Positions 24,163 through 37,500 of a stretch of 64,000 bases of DNA are shown in pieces. This stretch comes from Theobroma cacao (lineage: Eukaryota; Streptophyta; Magnoliopsida; Malvales; Malvaceae). How positions within the stretch are numbered: the first letter of the stretch is position 1; each line of letters begins with the position of its first letter. Both the position numbers and the translations under genes were made by a program. The notes beneath the pieces are model-generated. The model ran no database searches and was not told the DNA's origin. It saw nothing but the letters and a program-made list of their open reading frames with translations. The stretch is from contig NC_030852.1 in NCBI RefSeq assembly GCF_000208745.1, positions 36,222,518-36,286,517 on the forward strand, given 5' to 3'.

Positions 24163-26478
24163 ATGGAAGCTATCAAGAAGCAAGCTACCAAGCTCAGAGA
24201 GCAAGTTGCCAAGCAGCAGCAAGTGGGTTCTTCTTCCTTTTTATCATTTATCCTATCCAACTCTCTCTGCTTCTGCCTTTGCTTTCCTATTTGTTATTTT
24301 CATTCGATTTTACCTCTCTACTCTTTATACCCACCCTTTTTGATTGCATTTCTATTGAACTTCCAATTGTTTGCGATTATTTCTTATTTCTTGAATCAAA
24401 TTTGTGAAAATGCAGAAATGTTTGAGGTTTAGACTTTTTACTGATAAAAACAAACATAGTACCACTATGCTTTACCAATTTTCATGTCTTAGCCATTGCT
24501 ATTTGCGACCTCCTACTAGGAATCCATTGATTTCTAATATTCCTGTTTTCCTTTTTCTTCTTTCTAAACCCCAATAAAAGCATACAATTTATAGCCGCCA
24601 TGATGATTACACTAACATCCAAGGGAGGCCACCCAATCTTTCTTTTTTTTCCTTTTGAGGCAAAATATAACAAACATGAGAACCTTAGAGTTTATTTATC
24701 TTTAATCATGAATTTTATTGACATCTATCTATTTATAGAACTTGTAATCAATTCCAAGTTGACTTAACGAGCTTTTGGATGTTGAAGGTATTTTTCACAT
24801 AATATATTGTGTTAGAAATGCAAAATTTTATCTACCATTCTTTTGTTACTCTGCTTATCATTACTGATAGCACATGATATTTTTATATGAATTTATTATA
24901 TAACTGCTTAGTGGTTTCATCCATTTTTGACTAAGGTATTTTTCCCTATATACCGATCAAATCTTATCTATTTTGTAGGCAGTGCTTCGGCATCTTGGCC
25001 ATTTTAGTAATGAAGACATTACAGTTGATGAAGCTGAGCTTCAATGTCATCAAAAGCTGCAAGATCTATACATTTCTACAAAGGCAGCTAAGGTGCATTC
25101 TCTAGTCCTTTTTCAAGCAGTCATAGGGCCAATAAGATGGTTTAAATATTAACTTCTGAATAATTTATGGGATGCTTACACTTCTATATTTTGCTTGCAG
25201 CATTTGCAGCGGAATATTGTCCGTGGCATAGAAGGTTTTATTGCAACAAGCTCAAAGCTGCTAGAAATAGGTAAGTATGGTTGGATCTTTTACTGCATTT
25301 TGACTCCTGTACGAGGCTGATTTATGGTGTTTCACACTGAATATTTTAGCTAGGAAGTTGGCTGATGATTGTTGCAAATATGGAGCTGAGAGTCAAAGCT
25401 CTGATTCTTTTCTTGCAAGAGCTGCCCTTCAGTTTGGTAAGTCACATAAATCAATGGAAGATGAAAGGGAGACCTTGCTTGGGATCCTTGGTGAACAGGT
25501 AATTTCTTTCATATTTATGGATACTCAGGACTTCTTTTATAGGTTATTTGCACCTGAAATGCTCTCCCTTAGGCAATTTGTCCATTATTGTAATGAAAAT
25601 GTTTGTTTGGTTCCATTGTGCCCTGGTCATCTGGGTTGCATATCTGTGCTTTTACATTCCCTACCCAAATCAATGAGTTGCTATATTATGGACTGTGGTT
25701 TGATAGACTTAACATACAATGTGATCTGTTTTCTTTCTCCGCTAAGTTGAGATAAATACAAATGGAAAGAACATTGGTATCGTCATGAAATACTGTTGGA
25801 AATTAAGATAATTTCTGCTATTTCTGAGCTTTGAGGATTTTTTCTTTTTTCTTTTTCCTTCTGTTTCTAATTGTGTTACAGGTTTCAAATATGTAGGTTT
25901 CTGAGCCACTACGGGCATTAATTACAGGTGCTCCTTTGGAGGATGCTCGGCACTTGACCCACCGTTATGACAGACTCCGCCAAGAGGTTGAAGCTCAGGT
26001 ATTTCAATATTTTAAAATTTGGAGTAGATCAATTTGGACTGTTGAAGTTCTATACTGTTGGAATTCTGGTTGGTCAAATCATTGACCAGACAAGGTCAAA
26101 TATCAGAAATTTGGCATGGTCTTCTTTGCCTGCAGTCTAACTGTAATCTCTTGACCTTCTTATAATTGCATGGCCCAGCTAGTTCATTAATAGTAGTTTA
26201 ATTTAGTTAACTAAAACAAATTTAATGTGCTCACTGACAGGAGAATCAAATTGTTTTTTTTTTTTTTGTGTGTGTGGTGTCAACCAAAGCTGTGCTTGTA
26301 CCTCCTGTCTATCTCAAGCCAAAAAAAAAAAAAACCAATAACAAGAGACACATAAAGCATTAGGTTTTTAAACACATAAATGTGGAAAGAGTTAAATACT
26401 TTATTGACTCTTTAAGTGTATAACGTTCCAAAATCTCATCATAACTTATTATATCTTTCCTTTTTATTAGTAGTTTCT

Positions 26479-26521
<43 letters not shown>

Positions 26522-29412
26522 TCTCAGCCAATTTTTTTCACAAACAGGCAGCAGATGTATTAAGGCGGAGATCAAAGACCAGGGAATCTGATATATCTGC
26601 AGAAAGCTACATGAAGCTTAAACAGGCAGAAGCAAGATTGACTGAACTTAAAGCCTCAATGATGGTACTAGGAAGAGAAGCAACTGCTGCCATGCTATCA
26701 GTTGAGGATCAGCAGCAAAAGATTACTTTCCAGCGGCTTCTTGCTATGGTATTGCTACTTTTATTTTAATCTTTTTTTGCAATGCCTGTAATAAGCTGCT
26801 TTTCATTTGTTCACAAACAAAACGACTGTTCTGGTTATCATTAGTACCATGTTTACAGCTAACATAAGATTGATAACTTCAACTGAAGGAAGTTTTGCAA
26901 CTGTTATCTATGCAAAAAGAATCCTCACCCTTTGAGGATTCCATTTGAATGTACGTTGCTAGTCGTAAGTCTAGGTTAGCAAATATGTTGCTGCTTTCTT
27001 TAACTCATACTTCTAACCAAAACAATTCTAGTCAGAGGAAGATGAGACTATAGTGGGTCCAGGTGAAAAACTCATATTAAGACTTCTATGACTGAGATTC
27101 CTAATAGGAAACTAACTTTTAGCAAGTAATAAGCAACCTGGACTAAGAGGAAACCAACCTAACTCCTAGAAACCCCTAGAGTAATCTTAACTTTATGAAG
27201 GGACATACTTACCTAAGGCTCAGGAAAGGCAAAGTGTAACTTTTCTGCACCTGTAACTTGGTGACATTGTTGAACGTTTTAAGAGTCTTTTTCTTTTGGC
27301 TTTACTTCATTGGATTGAAAAAAAAAAAAAAAAAAAAACACATATGGAAGTAGCAAAGTTTCTTCTTCCATGGCTGCATTGTGGGGGCATTGCTAGTGTC
27401 AATCTGATGTTTAAGACTTATTTTTGAGATAACTGATGTACTCAACTTATTTGTTTTTGAGATATCTGACATAGTCAATTTATTCTTGAGTAGGCTCACA
27501 TTTCAATGCACATTACCCCTACTTGTAATGCTCAGGTCCTTGGACCTCACCAGAATCATTTTGCAGGTTGATGCTGAAAAATCTTATCATCGGCGTATTC
27601 TTGCTATTTTAGAGAAGCTATATGCTGAGGTTTGTACTTATTCACCCTTTGCTTTGAAATTCTTCTCATATGACATCTATAGGCAGCCCCATCAGTACAT
27701 GGAATTTGATGGGTGCCAAAGTGCTATTATTTTTCACTTATTTCTTGCATATATCCGAAAGGTTATGATCAAAGTTTACTGCTGGCTAGATGATTCTGGA
27801 GGAGCAGTCGAATGAGTCATTGAACTCAGTGACTTTGCAGAGAGAGGTGAATGTTGCCCTTGCAGATGATAACACTTGTTCAAATGGATCTAAGGCTCAG
27901 ATAAACAATCAAAGCGATGTATATTTCATAGCAAAGGTTAGGCTTTTGTACTCTTCAAGAAATGAAATTCTCTCCAACGTACTCCACTATTGAGAAAATG
28001 AAATGAAAAGAACGTAAAACAAAAGTTAGAAACCAAAAAGATCGCTTCAAAGTTGCTTTATGCAGGTTAGGTGGTCTTTCACCATTAAGAGTTTTATTTA
28101 TAGATATTATAGTGATGATTACCTCAGTGCATAAATTAAATTTGAAAATCTACATCTTCTCTGAATAAAGTAAATATGGAAACATGAGTTTACTCCTTTT
28201 ATATTCTATGACTATTAGTAATTATATCATGAATTTAAAACAAACTGAAACTTTGAGAAACTTTTGAAACAAACTGAAACTGCCTGGTGATAATATCGAT
28301 CTGTTGTGTAAAGAAGAAATAACTTGAATTTAAGACTGAAGCTAGCTATTTTGGTTTCTGAGAGATCTGATTCCCAGTCCCACGGTGCCCTGGCAAATAT
28401 CCAATTACATGAAACTTTTCCTCTGGTGTAAAACAGCCAGTTAGAACTGTTGATCAGCAGCTATGGAAACCTGTACATTTTAGGATACTTGAACTTCCTC
28501 TTCCTACATTGGAACTTTAGTTTGCCACCTAGACCAATGTTTTCAGAAGATTTCCACTTTTCTACTCCCCTCTTATTTGACTCTCTTATTCCCCCTCGTA
28601 CTTGTGCCTGTTAGATGAAGAACATGTTTATTTATTGCGTGAAAATATACGGGAGGCTGATTGAAGCTCTTGCTATGTTTGTACTTCATATGAGTCATAA
28701 TCTGTCTATGAGGCTGTGGTCTCATTCATCAGCCTTGAGACTCCTTACATAATTTTTCAATGGACGTAATCATTTCTGAGATCATACAACCAAAATTTTT
28801 CCTTTTCAAGGTAAAATTTTTCTGAAGAAATCTCCAGATGCTAAATTTGTTAGTGGGATGTTAAGCATTACGGAGTTTTACATGCTGTTTATAAAACCGA
28901 CAAATGTATTCCTGACCAGCTTACATTGTTGGTATTTTTTACAAAATTGACTTGGTTTTGAGAGTTTTTAAATTTACAATTCTGGACATGATTGTGGTGT
29001 TGTTTGTTTGAACAGGTTGTACACCCATTTGATGCTCAAGCCGATGGGGAGTTAAGCTTAGCAGTTGGTGATTATGTTGTGGTTCGCCAGGTACTATTGC
29101 AACTGCTAGGTTAAATCTCTCATTGTTTGTTTTACTAAATAAATTATATTATTTATCAAACATGGTTCTGCTTTACATCATTTTGTGCTTATGTTAGTCT
29201 CTGTCTTTTACCCTGTTCTCCTGCATACTTGTAACTTTTTCTTTTGGAATAATTCCTCTTTATCATTTTTGTTGCAATATCGCAAGGTGGGTCCTACTGG
29301 ATGGTCTGAAGGAGAATGCAAGGGCAAGGCTGGGTGGTTTCCCTCTGCTTATGTCGAAAGACAAGAGAAAGCTCCAGCAAGCAAGATAAGTGAAGCAAAC
29401 TCGGCAGCCTGA
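24163..29412 (+). CDS. BAR-SH3 domain protein of the plant SH3P group
   Basis: Ten exons: 24163-24222, 24979-25092, 25201-25270, 25350-25498, 25897-25998, 26548-26748, 27567-27629, 27790-27936, 29016-29090 and 29287-29412. They give 368 residues. The first 240 or so residues form a helical BAR-like region, with ATKLREQVAKQQQ, the ARHLTHRYDRLRQEVEAQ segment and LKASMMVLGREA. A short polar linker leads to a C-terminal SH3 domain (about 300-355) with VHPFDAQADGELSLAVGDY, the WSEGECKGKAGWFPSAYV core and an aromatic binding face. Arabidopsis SH3P1-3 act in clathrin-linked trafficking, and SH3P2 also in autophagosome formation. Length equals SH3P2, some residues resemble SH3P3, and gene position suggests SH3P1, so no paralog is named. 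Confidence 0.93.
26479..26521. repeat. AT microsatellite in an SH3P intron
   Basis: A TA repeat of about 43 bp with one interruption, ending about 27 bp before the 3' splice site of exon 6 at 26548. Confidence 0.9.
27937..29015 (+). other. Longest intron of the SH3P gene
   Basis: A GT-AG intron of 1079 nt before the SH3-coding exons. I see nothing else in it. Confidence 0.7.
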
Positions 29413-30026
29413 TCGTTGAAGCCATGGTGACTAGTGTTAAAAGTTGTACATGCCCCAACTCCTTTGTTATAGTCAATAGTGCCCTTGTAAGTAATTACTA
29501 ATTACTGGGTGGGTACGAGAGTGGCATATGCATGCGAGCGATGTATATTCTTTTTGTGTGCTATGTGAGTTGTGAGGTAAATAATCACACTTATGATTCA
29601 GTTTTGTCAAGACCACTCCTTTATAATGACTTGAGGTGGGGAAGGTGAATTTATTGCAAATAACCAGAGTGTAATGATCCTGTTGGAGGTCAAATCCTGA
29701 GCTGTGTTTGCTTGAGAATTCTTGCAGCTGCTGACTATAGCTCATTCGGTATTATTATTCAACTTTTCAGAATTCTTAGTGGAACAAATACTCCGTCTTC
29801 CTCCGATTCTGTTACAAACGCTGAATCCCCAAAGTTAATGGGCTAACAATGAAAGCTACTTTAGAAAAACTACTGGTAGTAAACAAGAGCACGGCTAATA
29901 ACTAGTGGAAGAAAACTTGTATGCTTGTACCAGTAGCAGTAGTAAATAGTTACTACTACGGGGTAGAGAGGGTATTCCGAAATGATGATCGTCCTCTTTC
30001 CTCTGTCCTAGGTAGGCTTGCTGATA
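29413..30026 (+). other. Spacer between the SH3P and PotD-like genes
   Basis: About 610 bp holding the 3' untranslated region of the SH3P gene and a short promoter for the PotD-like gene. No gene seen. Confidence 0.5.
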
Positions 30027-33000
30027 ATGGCATTAGCAGCATCTGTTAGCTGTTCTTGCCGCTGCTTTGATGCCCACCTCTCTAACTCTAACTCTAACTT
30101 CAATCCAAACAAATACAAGAAAGGCTCCAACTTTCCTCCACTGATTCACGCCAAACCCTCGCGCCAGCTTCCCCTCACTCCCGATAAAAAGTCCTTGCTT
30201 TTAGGCTTTTCTGCATCAACCCTTGTGGTTGTGGGCCTGGGTCTTTGCATCTGCTCCTCCGCTTCGGCTCTTAGGCCGCTGCCGCTGCCCTGCCACTCGC
30301 TTCAACTTCACCTTGAAAAAGGTACCTTCTTCTTCTTCTTCCCTCCCTCAACTCAATGTCATTTTTCTCTTTTTGATTAATCAATGGGCCTTTTTCCGTT
30401 TCTTTTTGTACCATACATTCACCTTCATCTGCAACAGATGAACGAGTGGACAACAAGTCAGCAGAAGAAGATGAGAAATTGGAAGCAGCTTTTGAGACTT
30501 GGAAGTCTAAATCTTTCGCTCTCTCCGTTCCTCTCTCCATCGTTGCTCTTCAAGGCTCCATGCCTCCCTCCTGGCCCAAGGATTTCATATCCTCTCAATC
30601 CAGGCGCTTAAAGTTACAAACCAAATTCCGTCCTAGTCTTGAAGATATATTCTCTCATCTGTGCGTGCCCTTTACCAAAGCCAAAGGGAATATTAGGCCT
30701 GCATCTACTGTGGCTGCTGATATTGTCACCCTCGGTGACTCCTGGCTCCCTCATGCTATTAAAAAGGCTATTATTGAACCCATTACAGCTGCTGAACACC
30801 AGGATTGGTTTAAGGAATTAGGCCACCAATGGAAGGTAAAATAACTTCACTATTTGCTCTATCCAATTCAAAAAGTTAGAACGAACCCAACTCACATTCC
30901 ATCTAGAAATGCCCCAGGTCTATCTACGCAGGAACCATAATGGGGATATTGATCCTCAAGGTCAGATATGGGCTGCACCTTATCGATGGGGTACCATGGT
31001 CATAGCATACAAGAAAACCAAATTTCAAAAGCATAAATTGCCTCCTATACAGGTAATATTATTCTATCTGTAAAATCAAAACAATATGACTTTAGCTCCT
31101 ATATAATTCTTATTCACGTGTTAGAGATGGCAATTTTATTGGCAGGCCAGTATGTGCATTCTTGTGATGATCAATGAGCATGCATTCCTGCCACTTTTAA
31201 AGGGCCTATTCTTCTAGAATCGTCCTCATCTTTCCTCTCTTGTTTCCCCCAAATTTGATACTCATGAAACTGAAGAATCCTCATTGCTTTTCAAATCTGC
31301 CCTTCTGCTATTCTAGCATAAAGGTTAATCAAGTTTTCGTTTGGTTTGTCAAGAAACGTTGGGCTATTTACTCACCATTGAAACCTTCATCACTTGTCTA
31401 TTTCCTTCTGCTTCATTGATTTGTGCAGCTATTCTCATAATGACATTAGGTAGATCTTCTTTGAAGTTATTTTTCCCATAATGACATTAAATTGATATTC
31501 TTTGAAGTTTTGTCCCAAGAATGAATTGCAGAGTTTATGCCCTTCTTGAGATTCAGTGCATAAACAAATCAGCTAAATTCCGTTTGAGGTTGTTACCTAG
31601 AATGACTGCATAAAAATAGCCTTCGACTCTCTGAAATGCCAATTTTTTCCTTCTCTATTCTGAATATATTCTTCTGCTTGCACTGCTAGAAGATGGGCTA
31701 CACAATCATCAGAAATGGCCCTCTCTTTCCTTACACCAATCCTTCCTTTACATGTTTTCTGGGTTAGCTTCAACTCTTAAACAAATCATCAAACATGACC
31801 TGATGTTTCCATCGTATATCAGTATTTTGTTTACATATTTTTATCTATTAACATTGATCATTTAGGAAAAACCCTATTGCAGGATTGGGCAGATCTATGG
31901 CGGCCTGAACTTGCAGGAAGAATTTCAATGGTGAATTCCCCTAGAGAGGTTATAGGTGCAGTTTTGAAGTACATGGGGGCATCATACAACACAACGGACA
32001 TTGACTTGCAAGTTGCTGGTGGAAGGGATGCTGTCCAGCGTAATCTGGCCTTACTTGCAAGACAGGTAATGAAATGGAAATGATGTTATGTCTTCTTCAT
32101 GTCTCCCCTTCTTTGGAGTCATTTCATCTTGTTATTGCAGTGGTAAGTCCCTTTGGAAGTGGCTCTCAAAAGAAATCACTAGTATTGGTTACCTGAACTG
32201 TTGTGTTCTTACTCTAAGATACCATTATACTAAGAGAAAAGGTTTCATCTGATGATCTGAATCCAAATTCCAGCTCCCTCCGAGTTTTCTTGCAACATGT
32301 GAAGCACAATGTTGTATGAATTTCTAAATCTCATGGGACTCCATGCAAAAATGATTGACTTGTGCTGAATACATACATTCTACAAAGCAGAATCTGTTCA
32401 GTCCATCAAATGGTGGATAATTTTGCATATTTGTCGGTAACATGGCTTTATTTTAGCTACAATACTTTTTGAGGATTGATTATTTAAATGCAGGTGAAGT
32501 CAATCTGTGAAAAGGACTGGACTTATCTTTTGGCACATAAATGTGGTGTAAGATAGTATAGTAACTAGTTTTAAGAACACCATGTCCAGTGCAACGGCTC
32601 TCTACATTTTTCAATTTTTGTTCAATCCTAATGATGAGAGCTTGAGCATATCCTGGAAAGCAAGGGGCACTACAATCCTCCCCCCCTCTCCCCTTCACCC
32701 TCTTAGTTAAGCTGAATAACCAGAACTCCTTTTTCCTTTTTCTTGTTACTTGGCTTTAGTTGCTTCACATTATACTCTATAGCAATATGTGTTTTTGCCT
32801 TTTGTAGGTTCAATTGTTTGACAGTGAGAACTATCTCAGAGCATTTTCAGTGGGAGATGTGTGGGTTGCTGTTGGGTGGAGTAGTGATGTTCTTCCAGTT
32901 GTAAAGCGAATGTCAAACGTTGCAGTTATTGTTCCTAAGTCTGGAGCTAGTTTATGGGCTGATCTATGGGTATACCTTTCGAACCATTTCATTTTCCTGT

Positions 33001-33700
33001 TTTTGGCTGGAAACATGTCACTTTACATCAAGGTTAAATTTGTTACCTCTGAGTGGTATTATGTGTTATATATAAAGAGCTTTGATTTCTGTCAAGTAAT
33101 AAAATGGAACTAAAACAGGAGAGTGGATAATGATTTTATGAGAGAGAAAGATGGAAAAGAAAGAACTGAAAAGTGAATTGTGATGAAACATTCACCAACG
33201 AAGAACTGAATAGTAATAAAATAGAAAGTAATTGCCAGCATGTTGTCTTCCGGATATTTAGGTTTGTTTCCTTGCAGGTGATCCCTGCTGCCTCCAGACT
33301 TGAGACTGACCGTATTGGGGGCCGAGTCAGAGGTCCATCTCCACTAATCCATCAATGGGCGGAGTTCTGTTTACAGACTGCAAGAGCCCTGCCTTTGAAG
33401 CAAGGGGTGATTGCTGGTGCGTCGCCCTCTGCCCTGGAGAGTGTACCTGTCAAATTGATTGAAGAGATCACGAAGGGTAAACCAAAGCTAGACACAAACC
33501 TAGTTGCTGGAGTGCCACCACCTGAAATATTGGAAAGATGTGAGTTCTTGGAGCCATTTTCGGATGCAACGTTGTGGGATTACCAAAGGCTCATTGATAA
33601 CATGCCCAAATCTGGCCCTGGTTTCATGCACATGATGGAGTACATTTCATCAATTATTGGAACAGTGAGGCTGAAATTGAGTTCGATTAAGGTACTGTAG
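30027..33700 (+). CDS. Plastid PotD-like polyamine-binding protein
   Basis: Six exons: 30027-30321, 30438-30835, 30918-31052, 31883-32065, 32808-32969 and 33278-33700, giving 531 residues. The body resembles bacterial spermidine/putrescine-binding proteins (PotD), with TVAADIVTLGDSWLP, WAAPYRWGTMVIAYKK, DWADLWRPELAGRISMVNSP and VAVGWSSD. It matches the plant family of Arabidopsis At1g31410. The N-terminus looks bipartite: a Ser/Asn-rich transit region, then a hydrophobic stretch (about 56-81) ending in an Ala-X-Ala site (ASA). That layout suggests delivery into the thylakoid lumen or to a plastid membrane, which is inference. The C-terminal 150 residues (after VIPAASRLETDR) are longer than in bacterial PotD. 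A polyamine ligand is inferred by homology only. Confidence 0.92.
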
Positions 33701-34511
33701 TTCAAAGGAGTGCCGATTTGACCATTAATTAATTTGGAAATGGATCGAGCTGAACTGAAGCTTTGACTTTGTAGAGTTTAGTCTGTTAAAGATGTAGCTC
33801 CTTCAATGCCAAGTTGCATTGCGTGCCCCTTGGAGGTGATAAATAATGCATTTGCACTTGCTTGATGAGATTTTGGTTTCATCCATCCCTTTCTGTAAGA
33901 TATGGCCTAAGTTAGAATTTTGTTTTATTTTTATTTTCTTTTCTGCTAAAATCCCCAGAAAGAAAACATGTTACCTGAAATCTAAATGAATACGATACGA
34001 ATAACAAGAAACAACCATAAATACTGAGCACAATAATAAATCAGCCCTCATCCATCCAACTTATTACCGTAATAAAACATACAACACTTTACAAAAATGA
34101 CTCATAAACAACAGGGATCTGCCAAAAGGCATTTAAAATATATTCTCAATTTATACATGTTGGGTCATATACACTTCAATTTGGGAGAAAATGCATAAGG
34201 AGATTACAGATTTCATAAATCAAAAACAAAAAACGAAAAGGGACAGGGACAATTAAATGACTCGTACCACAAGCGGAGGTTCCATTTACGTGGCCATGCC
34301 ATGCCAAGCCAAATGAACACACTGCAAGGAACAAGATTGAGGTCAATGGGGTGTAAACCAAGTGGCGCACCTTCAAACTTGAATAAATCTGCACAACCAA
34401 TTAACAAGATGAACAAGTGAAGCTGTGCCGATTTCAAGCCGTCATTTAATGCTTGCATTACTTCTGTAAATTGTGAGAGAGACCAGCATTTTCACTTTCA
34501 GCTTCAGCTAT
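33701..34511. other. Convergent 3' spacer between the PotD-like gene and FEI1
   Basis: About 810 bp containing the 3' untranslated regions of two converging genes. No gene or clear repeat seen. Confidence 0.55.
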
Positions 34512-37500
34512 TCAATCAGAATTGGAATCATAAAAATCACTTGGGCAAGGGGTCATCACTTCAGATTCAAGCAACTGGACCACCCTGTGCATGGTGGGTC
34601 GATCCTCTGGGCTTGAAGAAACACACTGGATAGCAACTGAGAGCAACGCATCAAGGCTTTCCACCTGCACCCCCTCACAATTTGGATCTACAATCTCTCG
34701 TTGCCTATTCTCTGTGATCAAGAAGTTTAACTGCACAAAAGAGAACAGACCAGTCAGATGAATACCTACACACACACTCGTATATATTCTTAAATGACGA
34801 AACCATCTGTATGGGATTCTGTCATTTGTATCATTGATAGTCGAAATTGCTAAAAGAGCAAGCATCAATTGTCAATCTAGAACAGCAAAATATCTGTTTA
34901 TTTGTGCTGACAGAACATTTACCCATGGAATAAAGTACTAAAAAAAATGCCAAGTTAGGTATCTAAAATCATTGCTATCCTGAAAGACGAATATTTTTTC
35001 CCCCTTTTTCTGCTAGATAAGTTTAAAACTTGCCTTGGATCTTGGTCTTGCAAATTGTTACATTATTATCTTCATTAAAAATGGCCAAAGCAATACAATA
35101 AAAAGAAGCCATAACAACCTAAAAATGTCTAGAAAGAAGTAAAAACGGATTTTCACCCTTTAGTTCACTGTCAATTGTTTGGACATCTCAAACATGTGCT
35201 TTAATAGCTTAACCAAAAATTCTTTAATTTAAGGAGATATTAAACCTACTTGACAAAATTTCACAAAAGGGGAGACATACCCAGCCAACAATGTTGAGGC
35301 CCTTTTCAATGAAAGATGCATCAGTGGGTCTCTTTCCACTTAAGACTTCAAGCACCAAGACCCCAAAACTATAGACATCTGTCTTTTCAGTTGCTCTCCC
35401 ACTTGCCATATACTCTGTTGAAGGCAGCATGAACAGGCTCAAAGATCAATTGAATCCAAAAAGCTTCCATTACAAACATATCATTGAGCCACTTAAACAA
35501 GATCCTAACTACAGACTATAAAAGTAAATAAATAAATATATATATATATATACTTGACCAGATCAGTATGCCTGAATTCTTCCATTGGCTAGGCTATAAG
35601 CTAAAAAATGTGCAGTTTTTATTCTTAGCCACAAATTTAGAAATGTCATACACGATGGGTTCTCAATAAAATGCAGTGTTTCCAAAGACAAATCTGTTAA
35701 TGCAATGTGAGGTAAGGTGGGAGCCTCAAAGTCATGGGGCATAAAGCTTGTTTGGCAGCACTTAATTCTACCCAGGCCTCCTGTTTAGGAAGAATAAGAT
35801 AAATCTTACCTCCATTGTCAAGTTTCAGTCTTTCCAGTGGGAAAGCAAGTATGTATGGGATGTTCTTCATATAGAGAGATTAAAAAAAAAATAGAAGGGG
35901 ATCTTGGTTTCTTAAAGCCAAGGGAGAAGGTAGTGCACAGTCAGCCAGTAGATGACACCATTGAGGGATTTTTCAAAACACGGATAGGAGCTCTACCATG
36001 ACATGATATCAACAATTAGAGTCTATGAAAAATTCTATAGTTTTAAATATATAAAGAACATGTTTTTTTTGGTTCAACAGGCAACAGTGTTTAGTGTACA
36101 GGATCAGGCGTTGGCACCCCCTTGGAGCCTGCAGTGTTTTCTTCACACATGAAATGTGAATCTTTCTGATTGGCTCCTTTACACTCTGGTGAAAAGTTTC
36201 CCAGATACACTAGATGTTTTGCTGGCAGATTTTGTATTCAGAATTGTCAAACATCATAAGAAATAATCTCCCAATCTTCTCATAAAGCGAGCCAAGGGCT
36301 CCATAATTGTAAGTAAGGCAATATGTCAAATGCATACCTGGAGCCAAATAACCAAAAGTTCCTGCAACAATGGTTGTAATATGGGATTCTTCATCCTCTA
36401 ACAGTTTGGCAAGTCCAAAGTCTGATACTCGAGCCTCCAAGTTGCTATCAAGTAAAATGTTGCTGGACTTTATGTCACGGTGTATGATCCTAGGAGAACA
36501 ATCATGGTGTAAATAGGCCAGTCCTTTTGCTGCTCCCATAATAATGTTCAAGCGTGCTTCCCAGTCTAACTGCTCAGATCGTTCTGTCAAAAGAATTATA
36601 AAACATCATCACCTCCCCGAATGAAATCAACCCGTGCAAAGGTGAAACCATAGAAAGAGATATGTTTAATTTCAAGCTTAGTCAGTCAATCCATTAAATA
36701 TACCATGTACTTCGATTTTCTGAAAGTTCAAGGTTTAGTTATGGAGTGAAATTAGTTCAAGTTAATGCCAGGCCATGTGCTGCTTTTTAATGAAAATGGT
36801 TACAGGAGCCTCACCATGAAGAGCTTCATCAAGGCTACCACCAGCCAAGAAATCATAAATTAACAGCTTCGATGTAGGTGAATTACAATATCCTCGCAAG
36901 TTTACTAGGTACCGGTGTTTTATGCTTCCAAGAATTTCAAGCTCTCTCTCAAAAAAACGATCAAATCCCTCATTCATCTTCACAATTCGTTTCAAAGCAA
37001 AAACATTACCATCATCCATTGCAAGCTTGTATACTGTCCCAAAGCCCCCAGTGCCTATAACGTGTTCCTCATTCAAAGTTTCCAATTTCTTTATGATGTC
37101 TTTCGATGTGTATGGCAAGTCTCCATGAAACATAACAATTGATGCCCCTGAAGCAAGAATACCACATGAACAGAGATGTTGAATCTTAGAGAGCAAAGAT
37201 AAAAATGAAAACAGCTAGACTTTCCAAAATTGAAGATCAGTTGGGAAGAACACCTCCGCTGACATCCATAGCAAGAGTTCTGCCCTCATTTTTACCAAAC
37301 TTCTTATATAGGAAGCAACCCCAAAAACACATAAGTGCCACCAAAAGCAGTGCTCCCACGGTTGCTGATGCACTAATGAGAAGCCTTCCAGAGTATTTCT
37401 TTTTCCCAGCTGGATTTTGAGCTACAAAAGAAGATGACATACCAACCAAAGTGAGCTGCCTCCAAAAAAAAAAAATAATAATAAAGATCCAAGAATTAAG

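Noticed and set aside
27317..27338. Poly-A run as sign of a retroposed gene
   Set aside because: It lies in an SH3P intron with no coding similarity before it and no target duplication that I can see.
30078..30100. TCTAAC repeats resembling telomere sequence
   Set aside because: The unit is not CCCTAAA, and the run is short and encodes Ser-Asn repeats in a transit peptide.
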